Source of the DNA: Salarchaeum japonicum
GTDB taxonomy: Archaea; Halobacteriota; Halobacteria; Halobacteriales; Halobacteriaceae
Length of the DNA: 64,000 bases
Direction of reading: 5' to 3'
NCBI RefSeq assembly: GCF_020614395.1
Contig: NZ_CP085324.1
Coordinates: forward strand, 501,564-565,563
This document shows, in pieces, positions 33,314 through 43,243 of this stretch. The translations under genes and the position numbers were made by a program. The notes beneath the pieces were generated by a model, which was not told the origin of the DNA, did no database searches, and was given only the letters and a program-made list of their open reading frames with translations. The number at the start of each line of letters is the position of its first letter. Within the stretch, counting starts at the first letter, position 1.

Positions 33314-35337
33314 GATGTGATCTCCCCGAGTAATCGCTGATCTTCGTCGTCTTCGGTCCAGAAGTAGCCTTCCGAGGGAACGGTTTTCCCTTCCTCTTCG
33401 TCGTACTCCAAGCGGTATGCCTGGGAGATGTAGCCTTCCAGTTTCTGGTACTGGTGGTCGTCGATCTCCGTGTCGGTGGAGAAGATGATCACCTGGTGTG
33501 CTGCTTCTGGGAAGAAGTGGGTGATCAGGTTGTCTCTGTGATCGTTGTCGAGGCGGCCGAGCGGTGTGTCGACGATGAAGGGTAGTGGCCGGTCGGAGAT
33601 CTCTGCCAGTGCCCAGAGGAGGGATGTGGCGAAGATCTGCCGTTCTCCGGCTGAGAGTTCTGTGTGCGGCTTGCTGTTGCCGTGGATGGTCTTGATCGTG
33701 ATGTCGAGGTTTTCTTCGTCGATCTCGATTTTGTCGTAGAACTCGCCTTTGTTGGAGAGGGTGATGTAGCGTTCGCTGAGTTTCGACTCCAGTTTCCGCA
33801 GCTTCTTCTTGGCGAGTTCTTCGCGGAAGTCCTTTACCGTGTTCCGGACGTCGGAGGCGAGGTCTGCTCGTTCGGAGACATCTTCGACACGGGACTTCTG
33901 CTCAAGCTTGTTTTCGACCTCGTTCTCTTTCCGCTCTAACCGGGTCTGTGCTGTACTGATTTCTTCCTCCAGTTCTTCCAGCCGCGATTTGATGGCTCCC
34001 TTCTCCTCGGTAAGCTCGTTGAGGTCGTCGATCAGCGGTGAGATGACTTCCTGGTCAGGTGCCTTGTTGAGGCCGGATTCGACCTCTTGGAGTTCCCTGG
34101 TTTTGTCTTCCAGACTCTCGGTTAGGTCCGCAAGCTGGTCTGGGACATCGTTCAGGGCTCTGTCGGTAAGCGAGTAGATCTCCTGTCGCTGTGCCTCCGA
34201 GAACTGGTGGGCGAGTTCCGGCTCCTCGTCTTCGATTTCCAGCCGGCTTTTGAGTTTATCCTGGATGCGGTCAGAGAGCTGGCCGACTTGGTCTTCCGGC
34301 ATATCCATCTCTTCCCAGACATCCTCGTCACCGAGTACGTCGTCGAGTTCGTCGGTGAGCTCGTTCCTGGCGGTCGCCCGGTTCTGCCGTTCGGTCTCAG
34401 TCTTCAACCGGTCAACTACGGACTCACAGAGATCCGGTGCCAGGGTGAACGGGTACGCGCCTTCCGCAAGATCCCGGATCTGGTCTTCGAGTTGCTCGAT
34501 ACTGGCGTTCAGTTCAGCTCGGCGCTCCTTGAGTTCCTCTCGTTTGTCGGCGTAGGATCCACCCTCTTGGGCGATCTTCGATTCCTTGCTGTCGATCTCG
34601 TCCTCCAGCTCTGCCAGTCTTTGCTCCTTCTCTGCTCTCTCCTGTTTCAGGTCCTCAAACTCCTGCTCGATTTCGTCTCGCTGGTCCTGAAGCTCCTGGA
34701 TTTCGTCGTTGATGCCTTCTACACCGCTTTCTTCGAGCTTCTGGGAGATGTAGATGGATAAGTCGGTGTCCAGGCGTTCAATCAGGTCGAGGCCGAGGAG
34801 TGAGTACATCGAGTCCTCAAAGTCGGCGTCAGATTCGACTGCTGACGCAAGTTCCTGAATTTTCTCCCCGTCGAAGAAGAACAGTTGGGAGACTCCTGGT
34901 GGAACCAGTTCTTTCAGGAAGTCCTGCCACTGGTCCTCGTTGAGTTCGGATGGGATCTCTCCGTTCCTCCGGACTTTCAGGTCCTCGACGATGCTTTTGC
35001 CACGGTCGCGCCAGGAACGCTCCACGGAGTAGTGGTCCACTTCGCCCATGTGGGAGTACTCGAACTCGAGTCGGACGGCTGCTGTATCCGCTTTGCCGTC
35101 TGGGTATTCGTGGAGCTTGCTGCGGATTGCTTGTTCGTAGTCTTTCCTGGCGGTGCGCCGGCCGAGGGAGGATTTGCCGTGGAGGCAGAATCCGATTGCT
35201 TCGAATAGCGTGGTTTTCCCTGCCCCGTTTTTCCCGCCGAACAGTACGATGGGAGAGTCTTCAGTTGAGCTAAGCTCGATTTCGTTGCGTCCTCGGTAGG
35301 GGCCGAAGTCTGTGATGATTAGCTTGTTGATTCTCAT
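33310..35337 (-). CDS. dndD: DndD SMC-like ATPase
   Basis: A 675-residue ATPase: Walker A in VLFGGKNGAGKTTLFEAIGF, long coiled arms (ELQDQRDEIEQEFEDLKQER), ABC signature HTELSAGERQIFATSLLWAL, Walker B LPFIVDTPLGRLDNDH. No CxxC hook is visible, unlike the two other SMC-like proteins in the window. DndD supplies ATP-dependent DNA manipulation during phosphorothioation. It is 13 bases downstream of dndC. Confidence 0.93.
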   Translation of the reverse strand: MRINKLIITDFGPYRGRNEIELSSTEDSPIVLFGGKNGAGKTTLFEAIGFCLHGKSSLGRRTARKDYEQAIRSKLHEYPDGKADTAAVRLEFEYSHMGEVDHYSVERSWRDRGKSIVEDLKVRRNGEIPSELNEDQWQDFLKELVPPGVSQLFFFDGEKIQELASAVESDADFEDSMYSLLGLDLIERLDTDLSIYISQKLEESGVEGINDEIQELQDQRDEIEQEFEDLKQERAEKEQRLAELEDEIDSKESKIAQEGGSYADKREELKERRAELNASIEQLEDQIRDLAEGAYPFTLAPDLCESVVDRLKTETERQNRATARNELTDELDDVLGDEDVWEEMDMPEDQVGQLSDRIQDKLKSRLEIEDEEPELAHQFSEAQRQEIYSLTDRALNDVPDQLADLTESLEDKTRELQEVESGLNKAPDQEVISPLIDDLNELTEEKGAIKSRLEELEEEISTAQTRLERKENEVENKLEQKSRVEDVSERADLASDVRNTVKDFREELAKKKLRKLESKLSERYITLSNKGEFYDKIEIDEENLDITIKTIHGNSKPHTELSAGERQIFATSLLWALAEISDRPLPFIVDTPLGRLDNDHRDNLITHFFPEAAHQVIIFSTDTEIDDHQYQKLEGYISQAYRLEYDEEEGKTVPSEGYFWTEDDEDQRLLGEITS

Positions 35338-35350
35338 GTAGCCTTGTCCG

Positions 35351-36832
35351 TTAGACGTCTACTCCGTCGTATTCCCACGCTTCTATACGGTCTTCACCTT
35401 CGAGTTCTGCGACGATTTCCGACATGTCTCGCCAGTCTTCTCGCATGACTTTGTCCAGCTCGCTGTAGATGGATGCGCGGCGTTTCATGCCGTAGTGCTG
35501 GAACTCGGTGTCGAGGAGGCGTTTGACGAGTTCGGCAGGGACGTCGTGTTCTTCACAGACCTCGTTGAGGACTTCTGCTTCCAGCTCGCCGAAGGAGCCG
35601 AGGTCGTCGTGGACCCAGTCTAGGTCGTCGTCCATGACCTCGTTGTAGATGTTTGGTACGGAGTCCGCCCAGTCAGCTCGTTCTTCGCGCCAGAGACGCC
35701 GGATCTCTCTGAGTTCTTCCTCCCTGATCAGATCCATTTCCTCGTCTTCAGGGATTTTCTCGTTGACCTCTTTCTGGGTCTCCAGGAGTTTCCGGAGCAG
35801 GTCTTTGCAGAACTCGAACTTGTGGGCGCGGGGGATGATGCCGTCACTGCCGTTGGTCTTCTCTTTGACGTAGCCGTGTTGACGGCCTTTGACCATCCGG
35901 TAGTTCGGCTTCTTCTCGGGGTCCTGCGTTTCTTTGAGGAAGTCACGGAACTCGAGGAGGGGTTCCATCCATTCGTCGCCCTCGTCGATCATGTTCTCCA
36001 TCGCCTTGTCTTCGGAGACGACGGTGCAGGTCCAGCAACCGAATCGGCTGTTACCACAGGATGGGGTTTTCGTGTCGATCACCATCGGGCACTCGTCGTC
36101 CGCTTCCTGGTAGAGTGCGGCGAGATCTCGGTTGTTCTTACCCCAGGGGTTGTCGACGGCTTGGATGAGGTAGGTCCAGACGTCGTCGACGATCCAGTCC
36201 TCGATAGGTGTGTAGACGAAGGCGTTGGCGAACTTGTTGTGCCGTGAGAGGACGGTGCCGTCGATGCTGTGCATCTCCATTACCTGTTCTCGGGTGGCGG
36301 ATTCTGCTTTCCGTGCTCCGAGAATCACCACTACTTCGCCGTGTTCGGAGACCTGGTTCTCGATGAATCGGTCTGCAGGGTCGATTTTGAGGCGTTCCGT
36401 ACACCAGCGGAAGTTCTGGTTGGGTGCCGGGTAGCCGCGTCCGATGAGGTTGACCCAGAAGGAGTCGTCAACCTTGGGGGTGACCTTGTGGGCGGTGAAG
36501 GGCAGATTTTTCTTTTCTGCGTACTCGTTGATATTTTCCAGAGTAGAGATGATGTGGTTGACGATTTTCGGCGTCTCCACTAAAGTATCACTTGAGATAA
36601 CATGGATCGGTTTCTGCCTCTTCTCTTCTGGAAGGTCTTCGATTGCGTACCAAATTAGCTGGAGGGCAGTGGTGGAGTCCTTGCCGCCACTGTAGCCGAT
36701 AACCCAGGGGCGGTCATCCGCCAGATAGGTTTCCTGTATCTCCCCGTAGATGTCTTCGAGAGAACGGTTGTCGAAAACGGACTCGCCTTTTTCCTGGCCA
36801 GTCTTCGCAACCTCTAAATTATCTGTACTCAT
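35351..36832 (-). CDS. dndC: DndC PAPS-reductase-type sulfurtransferase
   Basis: A 493-residue protein with the PP-loop WVIGYSGGKDSTTALQLIWY, FRWCTERLKIDPADR, and the Fe-S cluster cysteines in DTKTPSCGNSRFGCWTCTVV. DndC activates the DNA backbone with ATP and transfers sulfur from DndA. It is the first gene of the C-D-E-A operon and has normal length for the family. Confidence 0.95.
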   Translation of the reverse strand: MSTDNLEVAKTGQEKGESVFDNRSLEDIYGEIQETYLADDRPWVIGYSGGKDSTTALQLIWYAIEDLPEEKRQKPIHVISSDTLVETPKIVNHIISTLENINEYAEKKNLPFTAHKVTPKVDDSFWVNLIGRGYPAPNQNFRWCTERLKIDPADRFIENQVSEHGEVVVILGARKAESATREQVMEMHSIDGTVLSRHNKFANAFVYTPIEDWIVDDVWTYLIQAVDNPWGKNNRDLAALYQEADDECPMVIDTKTPSCGNSRFGCWTCTVVSEDKAMENMIDEGDEWMEPLLEFRDFLKETQDPEKKPNYRMVKGRQHGYVKEKTNGSDGIIPRAHKFEFCKDLLRKLLETQKEVNEKIPEDEEMDLIREEELREIRRLWREERADWADSVPNIYNEVMDDDLDWVHDDLGSFGELEAEVLNEVCEEHDVPAELVKRLLDTEFQHYGMKRRASIYSELDKVMREDWRDMSEIVAELEGEDRIEAWEYDGVDV

Positions 36833-36914
36833 GATGATATCCTCTTGGTAAGATTGCTGTTCGGGAGATACTTGTATCTACCCGTACCTACCGGCAGATT
36901 GACGAGTGGCCCCG

Positions 36915-37340
36915 CTATGATCCGTTGGTTTTCCATTCTATATTCCCTGCGTTGACCTCCGATTTTTCTACCCTAATAGCGCCCTGCTCAACGGCTTGCT
37001 CGAGTGATAGTTTGTCTTTCATTAGGTAGATATCGTGGTTCCGGCGTTGCTTTCTCATTACTGAGTTGCTTAGTATCGCGTTTGAATCTGTTTCTTCGTC
37101 TGCGACGACACAGTACTCCTCTGGGGAGTCCTCTATCACCAGTTCGTAGAAGTAACTGTCCAGAGTTTGTTGTACCTCTTTCAGGTCCTCTTCTGGGACT
37201 TTGAAACGATATTTGTCCCTACTGTAGTACTTTTTGAGCTGGTTGAAGAGCTGTTCTTCGTCGAAGTACGCTGTGAACAAGTATGTGTTCCCGAAGTCGA
37301 ATGCTGTTATCTCCTCCGTGTCGACGTTGAAGCTGGGCAT
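36915..37340 (-). CDS. Hypothetical protein upstream of dndC
   Basis: A 141-residue protein (MPSFNVDTEEITAFDFGNTY), soluble, alpha/beta, with one Cys. It is 82 bases upstream of dndC in the same direction. It does not look like DndB, the usual repressor of the operon. It may be a regulator or unrelated. Confidence 0.55.
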   Translation of the reverse strand: MPSFNVDTEEITAFDFGNTYLFTAYFDEEQLFNQLKKYYSRDKYRFKVPEEDLKEVQQTLDSYFYELVIEDSPEEYCVVADEETDSNAILSNSVMRKQRRNHDIYLMKDKLSLEQAVEQGAIRVEKSEVNAGNIEWKTNGS

Positions 37341-37488
37341 TGGTTTTTCCCTCCTTCCAGCGTGGGGGGCTCTCCTTTCTAGTTTAAACTCTACTGTCTA
37401 ATACCTCCGCCAAGGGGAGTGAAAGTGGAACCGCGGGACGGCTGCCGTCTGATCATTAGGGAGGGGTTCGGGGGGAGAACCTTCTGAG

Positions 37489-37923
37489 TTACTCACGGTT
37501 TTTCTTGAATTGGAAGTAGCTTCCTGAGAGGACTACGCTTAGGATGGATGCTGAGGTGATGATGTAGCTTAGAGTAGAAACTATTCTATCTATCCCGGTT
37601 GTTGGCGGGTTGAATTGGTAGTATGCCCAGAAAATGATGAAAGGTGCGCCGGTGAAGAAGAATTTGTGCGCGGATTGCTTGACAAACTTGAGGTGACTTG
37701 GGTCGATGCTTCTGTAAACCGGTATTAGTCCGATTTGTAGGGGCCAGTATGCTGCGACGGGTACCGGGTTTCTCAGGATCCAGGTGTTGGTGTAGTTGAA
37801 TCCGTTGAGTAGGCCGGATATGGTGTATGTGAGAAGGAAGATGATTGTTCCTGCGCTGAATGCTCCGAGTTGGAGTTTCTGCGGTAGGGAGAGGTTCAGG
37901 AATCCATCTTCGTCGTCCGCCAT
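37489..37923 (-). CDS. Four-helix membrane protein
   Basis: A 144-residue protein with four hydrophobic segments (LGAFSAGTIIFLLTYTISGL; VAAYWPLQIGLIPVY; FFFTGAPFIIFWAYYQF; LSYIITSASILSVVLSGSYF). Divergent from the surface-protein operon across 65 bases. Not recognised. Confidence 0.5.
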   Translation of the reverse strand: MADDEDGFLNLSLPQKLQLGAFSAGTIIFLLTYTISGLLNGFNYTNTWILRNPVPVAAYWPLQIGLIPVYRSIDPSHLKFVKQSAHKFFFTGAPFIIFWAYYQFNPPTTGIDRIVSTLSYIITSASILSVVLSGSYFQFKKNRE

Positions 37924-37988
37924 AGGGTGTATTGGCTGTCCTGTGCTTTTAAAAATGACACTTCACCTATATTTCTTAGGCGGATATC

Positions 37989-38231
37989 TTGAGAGATGAC
38001 TTTCCAGAAAGGTTCATAGACGGGTCTGAAGAGAAGTCGTTCGGTAACGAACTGGACGAGGGATTGACGCAGGCTTTCAGATCCGGAGTAGGTAACTGCG
38101 AGTACAGTCAGAAGACAATTCTCTCCGCGATTATCGAGCCGTACCTGGAGGTCGTCGACGAAGAGGAACTGATTTTCAAAATCGACACAGAGGAGTTGAA
38201 CCTGGAGAAGTGGAGTGATCGCTATTCGTAA
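37989..38231 (+). CDS. Small acidic hypothetical protein opening the surface-protein operon
   Basis: An 80-residue acidic protein (LRDDFPERFIDGSEEKSFGN, SQKTILSAIIEPYLEVVDEE) from a TTG start. A TATA-like CTTTTAAAAA lies about 35 bases upstream. The last 17 bases overlap the next gene, whose GTG lies in another frame. Confidence 0.5.
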   Translation: MRDDFPERFIDGSEEKSFGNELDEGLTQAFRSGVGNCEYSQKTILSAIIEPYLEVVDEEELIFKIDTEELNLEKWSDRYS

Positions 38232-39456
38232 AGGACTGATACCGGTTTTAGCAGTAATTCTGTTTTCGTCTATCTCACTGGCACAGGTTCCAGAGTTCAA
38301 CGTCGTTCCAGATGGAGTCGACCGTGATCTCTCGGCTTACAACGATCATGAGATCGAGTTCTCCTTCACGAATCTGGACTCGTCGCGAGAGATCCACAAC
38401 GTGACCCTGGAGAATACGTCGTACCTGTCCTGGAACGAGAACCGGTTCAATTTGAATGCGTCTCAGACACGGACGGTGAACGCTTCGTTCTACACGGAGA
38501 ACATTACCTCGATCAACGACTCGCTGAGTTCGAGTTACAAGTACAGCGGTTCTGACAACGATTTCTCCGGGCCGAACATTTCGATAGACGTCTCCACGTT
38601 CTACCGGAATACCTCGGTAGATCTCTCTACGTTTGGAAGTAATTTCGAGTTACAGTTCGGGGAGAGTGATACCTCGGTGTTCAGGGTCCGGAATACAGGG
38701 AATGAGACGGCTTTCAACGTGTCTTTGGAAGCGGAGGATATCACGTTTGACCGGAGTTCCGGGTTCGATGTTCCTGCAGGTGAGGATACTCTTGTTCAGT
38801 ATGAAGTGAGTATTCCGAAGCCGGAGGAGAATGCGACAGCTGCCACGAACCAGACTTACCAGCGGACGGTCAGTGTTTCCGGTGAGAATTTCAACGAGAC
38901 TGAGTTCTCTGCCAGTGTTTTTGTCCCGTTCAAGCAGTATGATACTGATGAGGCGGAGCGTGAGGCTGTAGAGACGTTGGTTCAGTTCTGTAGTGATAAC
39001 CCTGAGTCGAATATCTGCAGTGGGGAGCAGATCGTGAGGTACAAGAATAATACGGAGACTGTCTACCGGACTCCTGAGGCGAATGTCAGTTTGACTGAGG
39101 AGGAGCTTACGTCGCTCAAGGTTTTGGCGAATACTCGTTCGGAGGATTACCGGGATATACTGCAGCGGGTTCGTCTTCAGCAGAATACGTTCCGCAGTGA
39201 GTTGAACAAGACTCGCAGCAATTTCTCTGAGAATTTGAATCAGGTTGAGGCTGAGTCTGAGGAGAATACCGAGATGATCCGGAGCTTGAACCAGACGATT
39301 GTAGAGAATAATGAAAGAGAGCTTCAGGAGGCTCGTAACAGGACGTTTTGGATGCAGCTTGGAGTCCTGATCTTGGTTTTAGCGGTTATCGTGAAGCTGG
39401 GCTGGTTTGTCTACGAAAATCTTGATGACTGGACTGATGATTCGAGGTGGACTTGA
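38215..39456 (+). CDS. Secreted/surface protein with signal peptide, coiled coil and C-terminal TM
   Basis: A 413-residue protein from GTG. Signal peptide RKGLIPVLAVILFSSISLAQ with cleavage after Ala-Gln; then two Ig-like beta domains (HEIEFSFTNLDSSREIHNVT; SVFRVRNTGNETAFNVSLEA) with many N-x-S/T sequons, a coiled coil (ILQRVRLQQNTFRSELNKTR) and one transmembrane helix (FWMQLGVLILVLAVIVKLGW) with a short cytoplasmic acidic tail. The design is that of a membrane-anchored stalk. Confidence 0.7.
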   Translation: MIAIRKGLIPVLAVILFSSISLAQVPEFNVVPDGVDRDLSAYNDHEIEFSFTNLDSSREIHNVTLENTSYLSWNENRFNLNASQTRTVNASFYTENITSINDSLSSSYKYSGSDNDFSGPNISIDVSTFYRNTSVDLSTFGSNFELQFGESDTSVFRVRNTGNETAFNVSLEAEDITFDRSSGFDVPAGEDTLVQYEVSIPKPEENATAATNQTYQRTVSVSGENFNETEFSASVFVPFKQYDTDEAEREAVETLVQFCSDNPESNICSGEQIVRYKNNTETVYRTPEANVSLTEEELTSLKVLANTRSEDYRDILQRVRLQQNTFRSELNKTRSNFSENLNQVEAESEENTEMIRSLNQTIVENNERELQEARNRTFWMQLGVLILVLAVIVKLGWFVYENLDDWTDDSRWT

Positions 39457-39459
39457 GTC

Positions 39460-42354
39460 GTGGAATCGAGTTGGAATACAGCTCAGAAGTATGCCGGGTT
39501 ATTCCTGTTCGAGATCGTGTTCTGGGCCTTGGTTCTGGCTCTCGGTTTCTGGCTAGGGTTCCCTGGGAACGGTTTGTTCGTCGGCGTGATCGCTGTCCTG
39601 AACATCATCATCGGGATGGCTGGATACTTCGTCACCCGTGACAGCAGCGAGTTCAGCAGCTTTCAGACCGCTACTAAGCGGCAGTTATCCGAGGAGGAGG
39701 CCTATAATCTGGCTCGGTATATGCTGCCGTACAGGAGAGGATATCGTGTTGAGAGGGTAGTGGATAGAGGTATTGATCCGGCAGTCTCTGCTTCGGATGA
39801 CAAGGAAGACGCTGTCCGCCTGTTTAAACTGGAGTTTGAGCCGTTGAATGTCTCTGGGAGGGCCACTCTCTATATGGATTTGGAGCAGGAGCTGTCGGTT
39901 GATCTTGATGATTTAGACTCTTTTGAGAATGCTATTGACAACGTTCAGAATGTCCGTATAGTGAAATCGTGGACGTCGACGAATTATGAGGAGAAGGTTC
40001 AGGAGGTGAAGGAGTCACTGGATTTTGACGTAGAGCTACCGTTTAGTTCGACGGTGGAGATCCTAGATTCTCGAGGAGCTTCTGACAGTATCTCGGTGAA
40101 TGTCTCTGAGTCTGATTCAGGTCTTCGAGAGCATAGTTACAGACATTCCTTGGACTTGCAGAGGGTGAACCGGACAGTTTCAGTGTTCAACGACGGTTCC
40201 TCAAGGATTGATTCTGGGCTTTCTCTGGATCTTCCAGGGAGTATTGTTGGGGTACAGTCTTGGGAAGACGCTGTCTCCCCGGATAGTTCGGTTACCAAGA
40301 CGGGTATCTCAGAAGGGGACTGGATCCGTAATGAGAGTGAGAGAACGTTCAGTAAATACGAAGATGAAGAGTTCAGACATGGAGAGGATGCTCAAAGGCT
40401 CGTGAACCGCACTGAACTTGTTGTCAATAACATACTGGGTATCCGATTCGACACCGTCAATATCTCCACGGAATGTAGTAGAGGGTCGACATCGTCAGTT
40501 CCGGCCGGAGAGGATACCATAGTTACGACAGACTGTAATCAGCCAACATTTGTGGTCGACACGATTAACGAGAAGATCACTGAAACCGGGGCTGATACAG
40601 GGTTTAGCCATAATTTGACTACTCAAGGAGTATACCAAGAGAAGAGGTTGAATGAGACCGGAGGAATTTCCTGGACTAGCGTGAATGTTTCCAGCCCATC
40701 AGTATCGTGGAGCTGTGAGAACTGTGCTCAGCGTAGTGTAGATCTTCCTGCATCGGAGACCCGCTCCTTGCTGTTCAATAGTTCCAGTGACTGGGTTGTT
40801 AATGAGTCGGAACCAAGTACGAAAATCGGGGAGGTGAATCCGTCAGAAGCAGATATCAACCAGCAGTTCCTGTACAATCAGAGCGGGTTACGGGTGGATA
40901 ATACGCAGAGTTTCGGATTTGACGATGTCGATATTTCCAGCAAATGTTCCTTGACAAGTTCCGCGGATATACCTTCTGGAGAGTCTATTGTAACGGAAGC
41001 GTGTAACAACAACAGTTTCTCCGGGGATTGGATCAAGAACGAGGAAAGTGGGTCAACAAAGTATGCTTCTGGACCAATTTTCATCGGGAAAGGATTCAAC
41101 AGGTCCTTCACTGCTACGCAAGGAGTAGAGGCCACGAACGTCCGAACCAGTACAGATCTTCAGGTCAACGTCGATTCCCTAGTTTCGGAAACCCCTGGTT
41201 GCTCCGTCGTAAACTCGTCTCAGCAGACGTTCTCCGCGGATAGTGTCTCCAGCTTCACCTTCCACAAATCCTGCAGTTCAGGAAGTCATTTGAACCGGAC
41301 TCCGGTTGTGAAGACGGAGGCTGATAGCTTCTACAAGTACGGTATTGAGTTCGGGTTCAGGGTAAATTCGAACTTGACTGAGGAGCAGGACGTGGAGTAT
41401 GTTGTGAAGAAGTCCTGGTTGGATAACTGGAATCGCCGTGATCCGACTGAGACCGAGGCTTTCGTTGACGGTAGCAGTAAGGACATCTCAATCCAGGAGC
41501 GAGTGATCAGCGGTACCGAGTACGTCATTTTCGTTATCGGCGACGAGCATGGGAACTCCTCTTTGCACCAGGGGATACACAGTGCTTCTCTAAGCTACTT
41601 CGAGTCGAAAAGCCCTGGATCTACCAGTGGAGGATCTGAAAGTGGTTCTGGAGGAAACAGTGGTGGAGGGCTGATCAGCGGTGGAAGTGGCAGTGAGACT
41701 CCGGTTGAAGAGGTGACGAGTGACAAGTACAATTGGAGTGTTTCAGCGATTACTTCGGAGGATTCCAGGAGTTTCCAGATCTCCGGTTATCCTGGAGCCA
41801 CGTTCGAGAAGTACATCGTGGTCCGGAACACGGGAGACAACAACGTCACCTTGGATGTTGACTGTGTCAGCCTTGAGGATCAGTGTAGCTGGGTGGACGT
41901 CGAGGTTGACCGAGTGGTTTTGAATCGGAACTCGTTCAGTGAGAAAACGATTGCAGTCAGTGGGACAGTACCTGAGTCGTTCCGTGAGAGGGATTCACCG
42001 GTACAGTTCAGTATCCAGGTTTCTGATCCAGAGTTTAACGGTAGTCAGTCGGGGCCTCACGTTGGCTACGTTGATTTCACGGTGACGGATGATCCGTTCC
42101 TCGGTAGGGCGTTGGATGTGGCATTGAAGATACTTGAGGGCCGGGAGCTTGAGTCGCCGGTGTCCTGGGGCAATTCGATCACTATTCCTTTCTTCCTGAT
42201 CCCGGTTTTCTGGGCTTCGCTGGTAATGGTTCTGTGGAGCATGGTTGAATGGTTGAATCCGCTTAGAAAGGATATCGCAGGCAGTGACTGGTCGACGAAC
42301 TTGAAGTGGGTTTCGACGGTAGGAGTATTCCTCTTTACCTACATCGTCCTCTGA
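39460..42354 (+). CDS. Large membrane-anchored surface protein with repeated Cys-containing domains
   Basis: A 964-residue protein from GTG, three bases after the previous stop. Two N-terminal TM helices (LFLFEIVFWALVLALGFWLG; VGVIAVLNIIIGMAGYF), a cytoplasmic-like 150-residue stretch, then tandem beta domains in which the pattern (FDTVNIS.ECSR...SVPAGEDTIVTTDC; FDDVDISSKCSL...DIPSGESIVTEAC) recurs with paired Cys. A Gly/Ser linker (around residue 725) leads to a last Ig-like domain (YIVVRNTGDNNVTLDVDCVS) and C-terminal TM helices (ITIPFFLIPVFWASLVMVLW). It carries many N-glycosylation sequons. Role unknown; adhesion or cell-surface recognition is inferred. Confidence 0.65.
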   Translation: MESSWNTAQKYAGLFLFEIVFWALVLALGFWLGFPGNGLFVGVIAVLNIIIGMAGYFVTRDSSEFSSFQTATKRQLSEEEAYNLARYMLPYRRGYRVERVVDRGIDPAVSASDDKEDAVRLFKLEFEPLNVSGRATLYMDLEQELSVDLDDLDSFENAIDNVQNVRIVKSWTSTNYEEKVQEVKESLDFDVELPFSSTVEILDSRGASDSISVNVSESDSGLREHSYRHSLDLQRVNRTVSVFNDGSSRIDSGLSLDLPGSIVGVQSWEDAVSPDSSVTKTGISEGDWIRNESERTFSKYEDEEFRHGEDAQRLVNRTELVVNNILGIRFDTVNISTECSRGSTSSVPAGEDTIVTTDCNQPTFVVDTINEKITETGADTGFSHNLTTQGVYQEKRLNETGGISWTSVNVSSPSVSWSCENCAQRSVDLPASETRSLLFNSSSDWVVNESEPSTKIGEVNPSEADINQQFLYNQSGLRVDNTQSFGFDDVDISSKCSLTSSADIPSGESIVTEACNNNSFSGDWIKNEESGSTKYASGPIFIGKGFNRSFTATQGVEATNVRTSTDLQVNVDSLVSETPGCSVVNSSQQTFSADSVSSFTFHKSCSSGSHLNRTPVVKTEADSFYKYGIEFGFRVNSNLTEEQDVEYVVKKSWLDNWNRRDPTETEAFVDGSSKDISIQERVISGTEYVIFVIGDEHGNSSLHQGIHSASLSYFESKSPGSTSGGSESGSGGNSGGGLISGGSGSETPVEEVTSDKYNWSVSAITSEDSRSFQISGYPGATFEKYIVVRNTGDNNVTLDVDCVSLEDQCSWVDVEVDRVVLNRNSFSEKTIAVSGTVPESFRERDSPVQFSIQVSDPEFNGSQSGPHVGYVDFTVTDDPFLGRALDVALKILEGRELESPVSWGNSITIPFFLIPVFWASLVMVLWSMVEWLNPLRKDIAGSDWSTNLKWVSTVGVFLFTYIVL

Positions 42355-42405
42355 AACTCGAGGTCACCAGTACTGTTTACCTATTAGAGACAAGGAACGT
42401 GGATA

Positions 42406-43221
42406 ATGCGTTTTAGATACGATCCTGTCAAGATCGGTGCCGGGATTTTCCTTTTAATTCTGGTATCGGTTATCGCAGTGCTGGCCGGGTTCTGGGAAGT
42501 ATTGACGATGAGGGAAAGAGCGACTGTAACTATCGGGAGTGTTGGTGCACTTGGTACGGCGGCTTTGGCGTTGGCTACGTTCTGGACGATTAAGCAGAAC
42601 GAGGAGACACTTGAGGACTTGGAGAAAGAGAGAAGGAAGCCTGTAGTCCTTGATTTCTTGGCTGAGGTTGTTGACCCGATCATCGAGAGAGCCGAGGATA
42701 GCAAGGAACCGTTGAGGAGTGGTCAACGGGTTTGGGGAGGTAACAGCAGGAACTCCAGTGTTGATGATGTCCGTCTTTCCAGGCCCCCAAGCTACCGTGA
42801 TATCGAGGTCTCGATTTGGCATAAGTTCGAGGAAGAGTATCCGGATCTGTATGAGAAGTGTATCACCTGGTGGGAACTGGTGGATGAGGTCAAAGATGCT
42901 GCTGGGGAGCTTGCTGAGGCCTTGCTTGATGCAGATGAGTACGATGGCGAGATATCGGATCGGGACAAGGCAGTGAGGACGATTATGAACACGGTACGGT
43001 ACTCTGAAGGAACTGATCGGCCGGTTGATGATGTCGAGGAGTACCGACGAACGATGTACCGGAATTATCCGGAGCTGCATCATCAGTATTGGCGGTCTCA
43101 GTGGGAGTTGCTTCAGTTGGTGGAGGATCTGCGTTCTGAAACTATTGAAATGAAGCGGGATCTGCAGGCTGAGTATGGGATATCGAATCGGGAGATCACG
43201 GAGTATCAGAATGTGTCTTGA
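42406..43221 (+). CDS. Two-helix membrane protein with helical cytoplasmic domain
   Basis: A 271-residue protein: two N-terminal TM helices (AGIFLLILVSVIAVLAGFWE; SVGALGTAALALATFWTIKQ), then a helical cytoplasmic domain. The layout (TM pair, then NEETLEDLEKERRKPVVLD) resembles proteins often labelled as putative abortive-infection membrane proteins, but similarity is only architectural. Same direction as the surface genes. Confidence 0.55.
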   Translation: MRFRYDPVKIGAGIFLLILVSVIAVLAGFWEVLTMRERATVTIGSVGALGTAALALATFWTIKQNEETLEDLEKERRKPVVLDFLAEVVDPIIERAEDSKEPLRSGQRVWGGNSRNSSVDDVRLSRPPSYRDIEVSIWHKFEEEYPDLYEKCITWWELVDEVKDAAGELAEALLDADEYDGEISDRDKAVRTIMNTVRYSEGTDRPVDDVEEYRRTMYRNYPELHHQYWRSQWELLQLVEDLRSETIEMKRDLQAEYGISNREITEYQNVS

Positions 43222-43243
43222 GGCCAGCTTTTCCACCCCTTCG

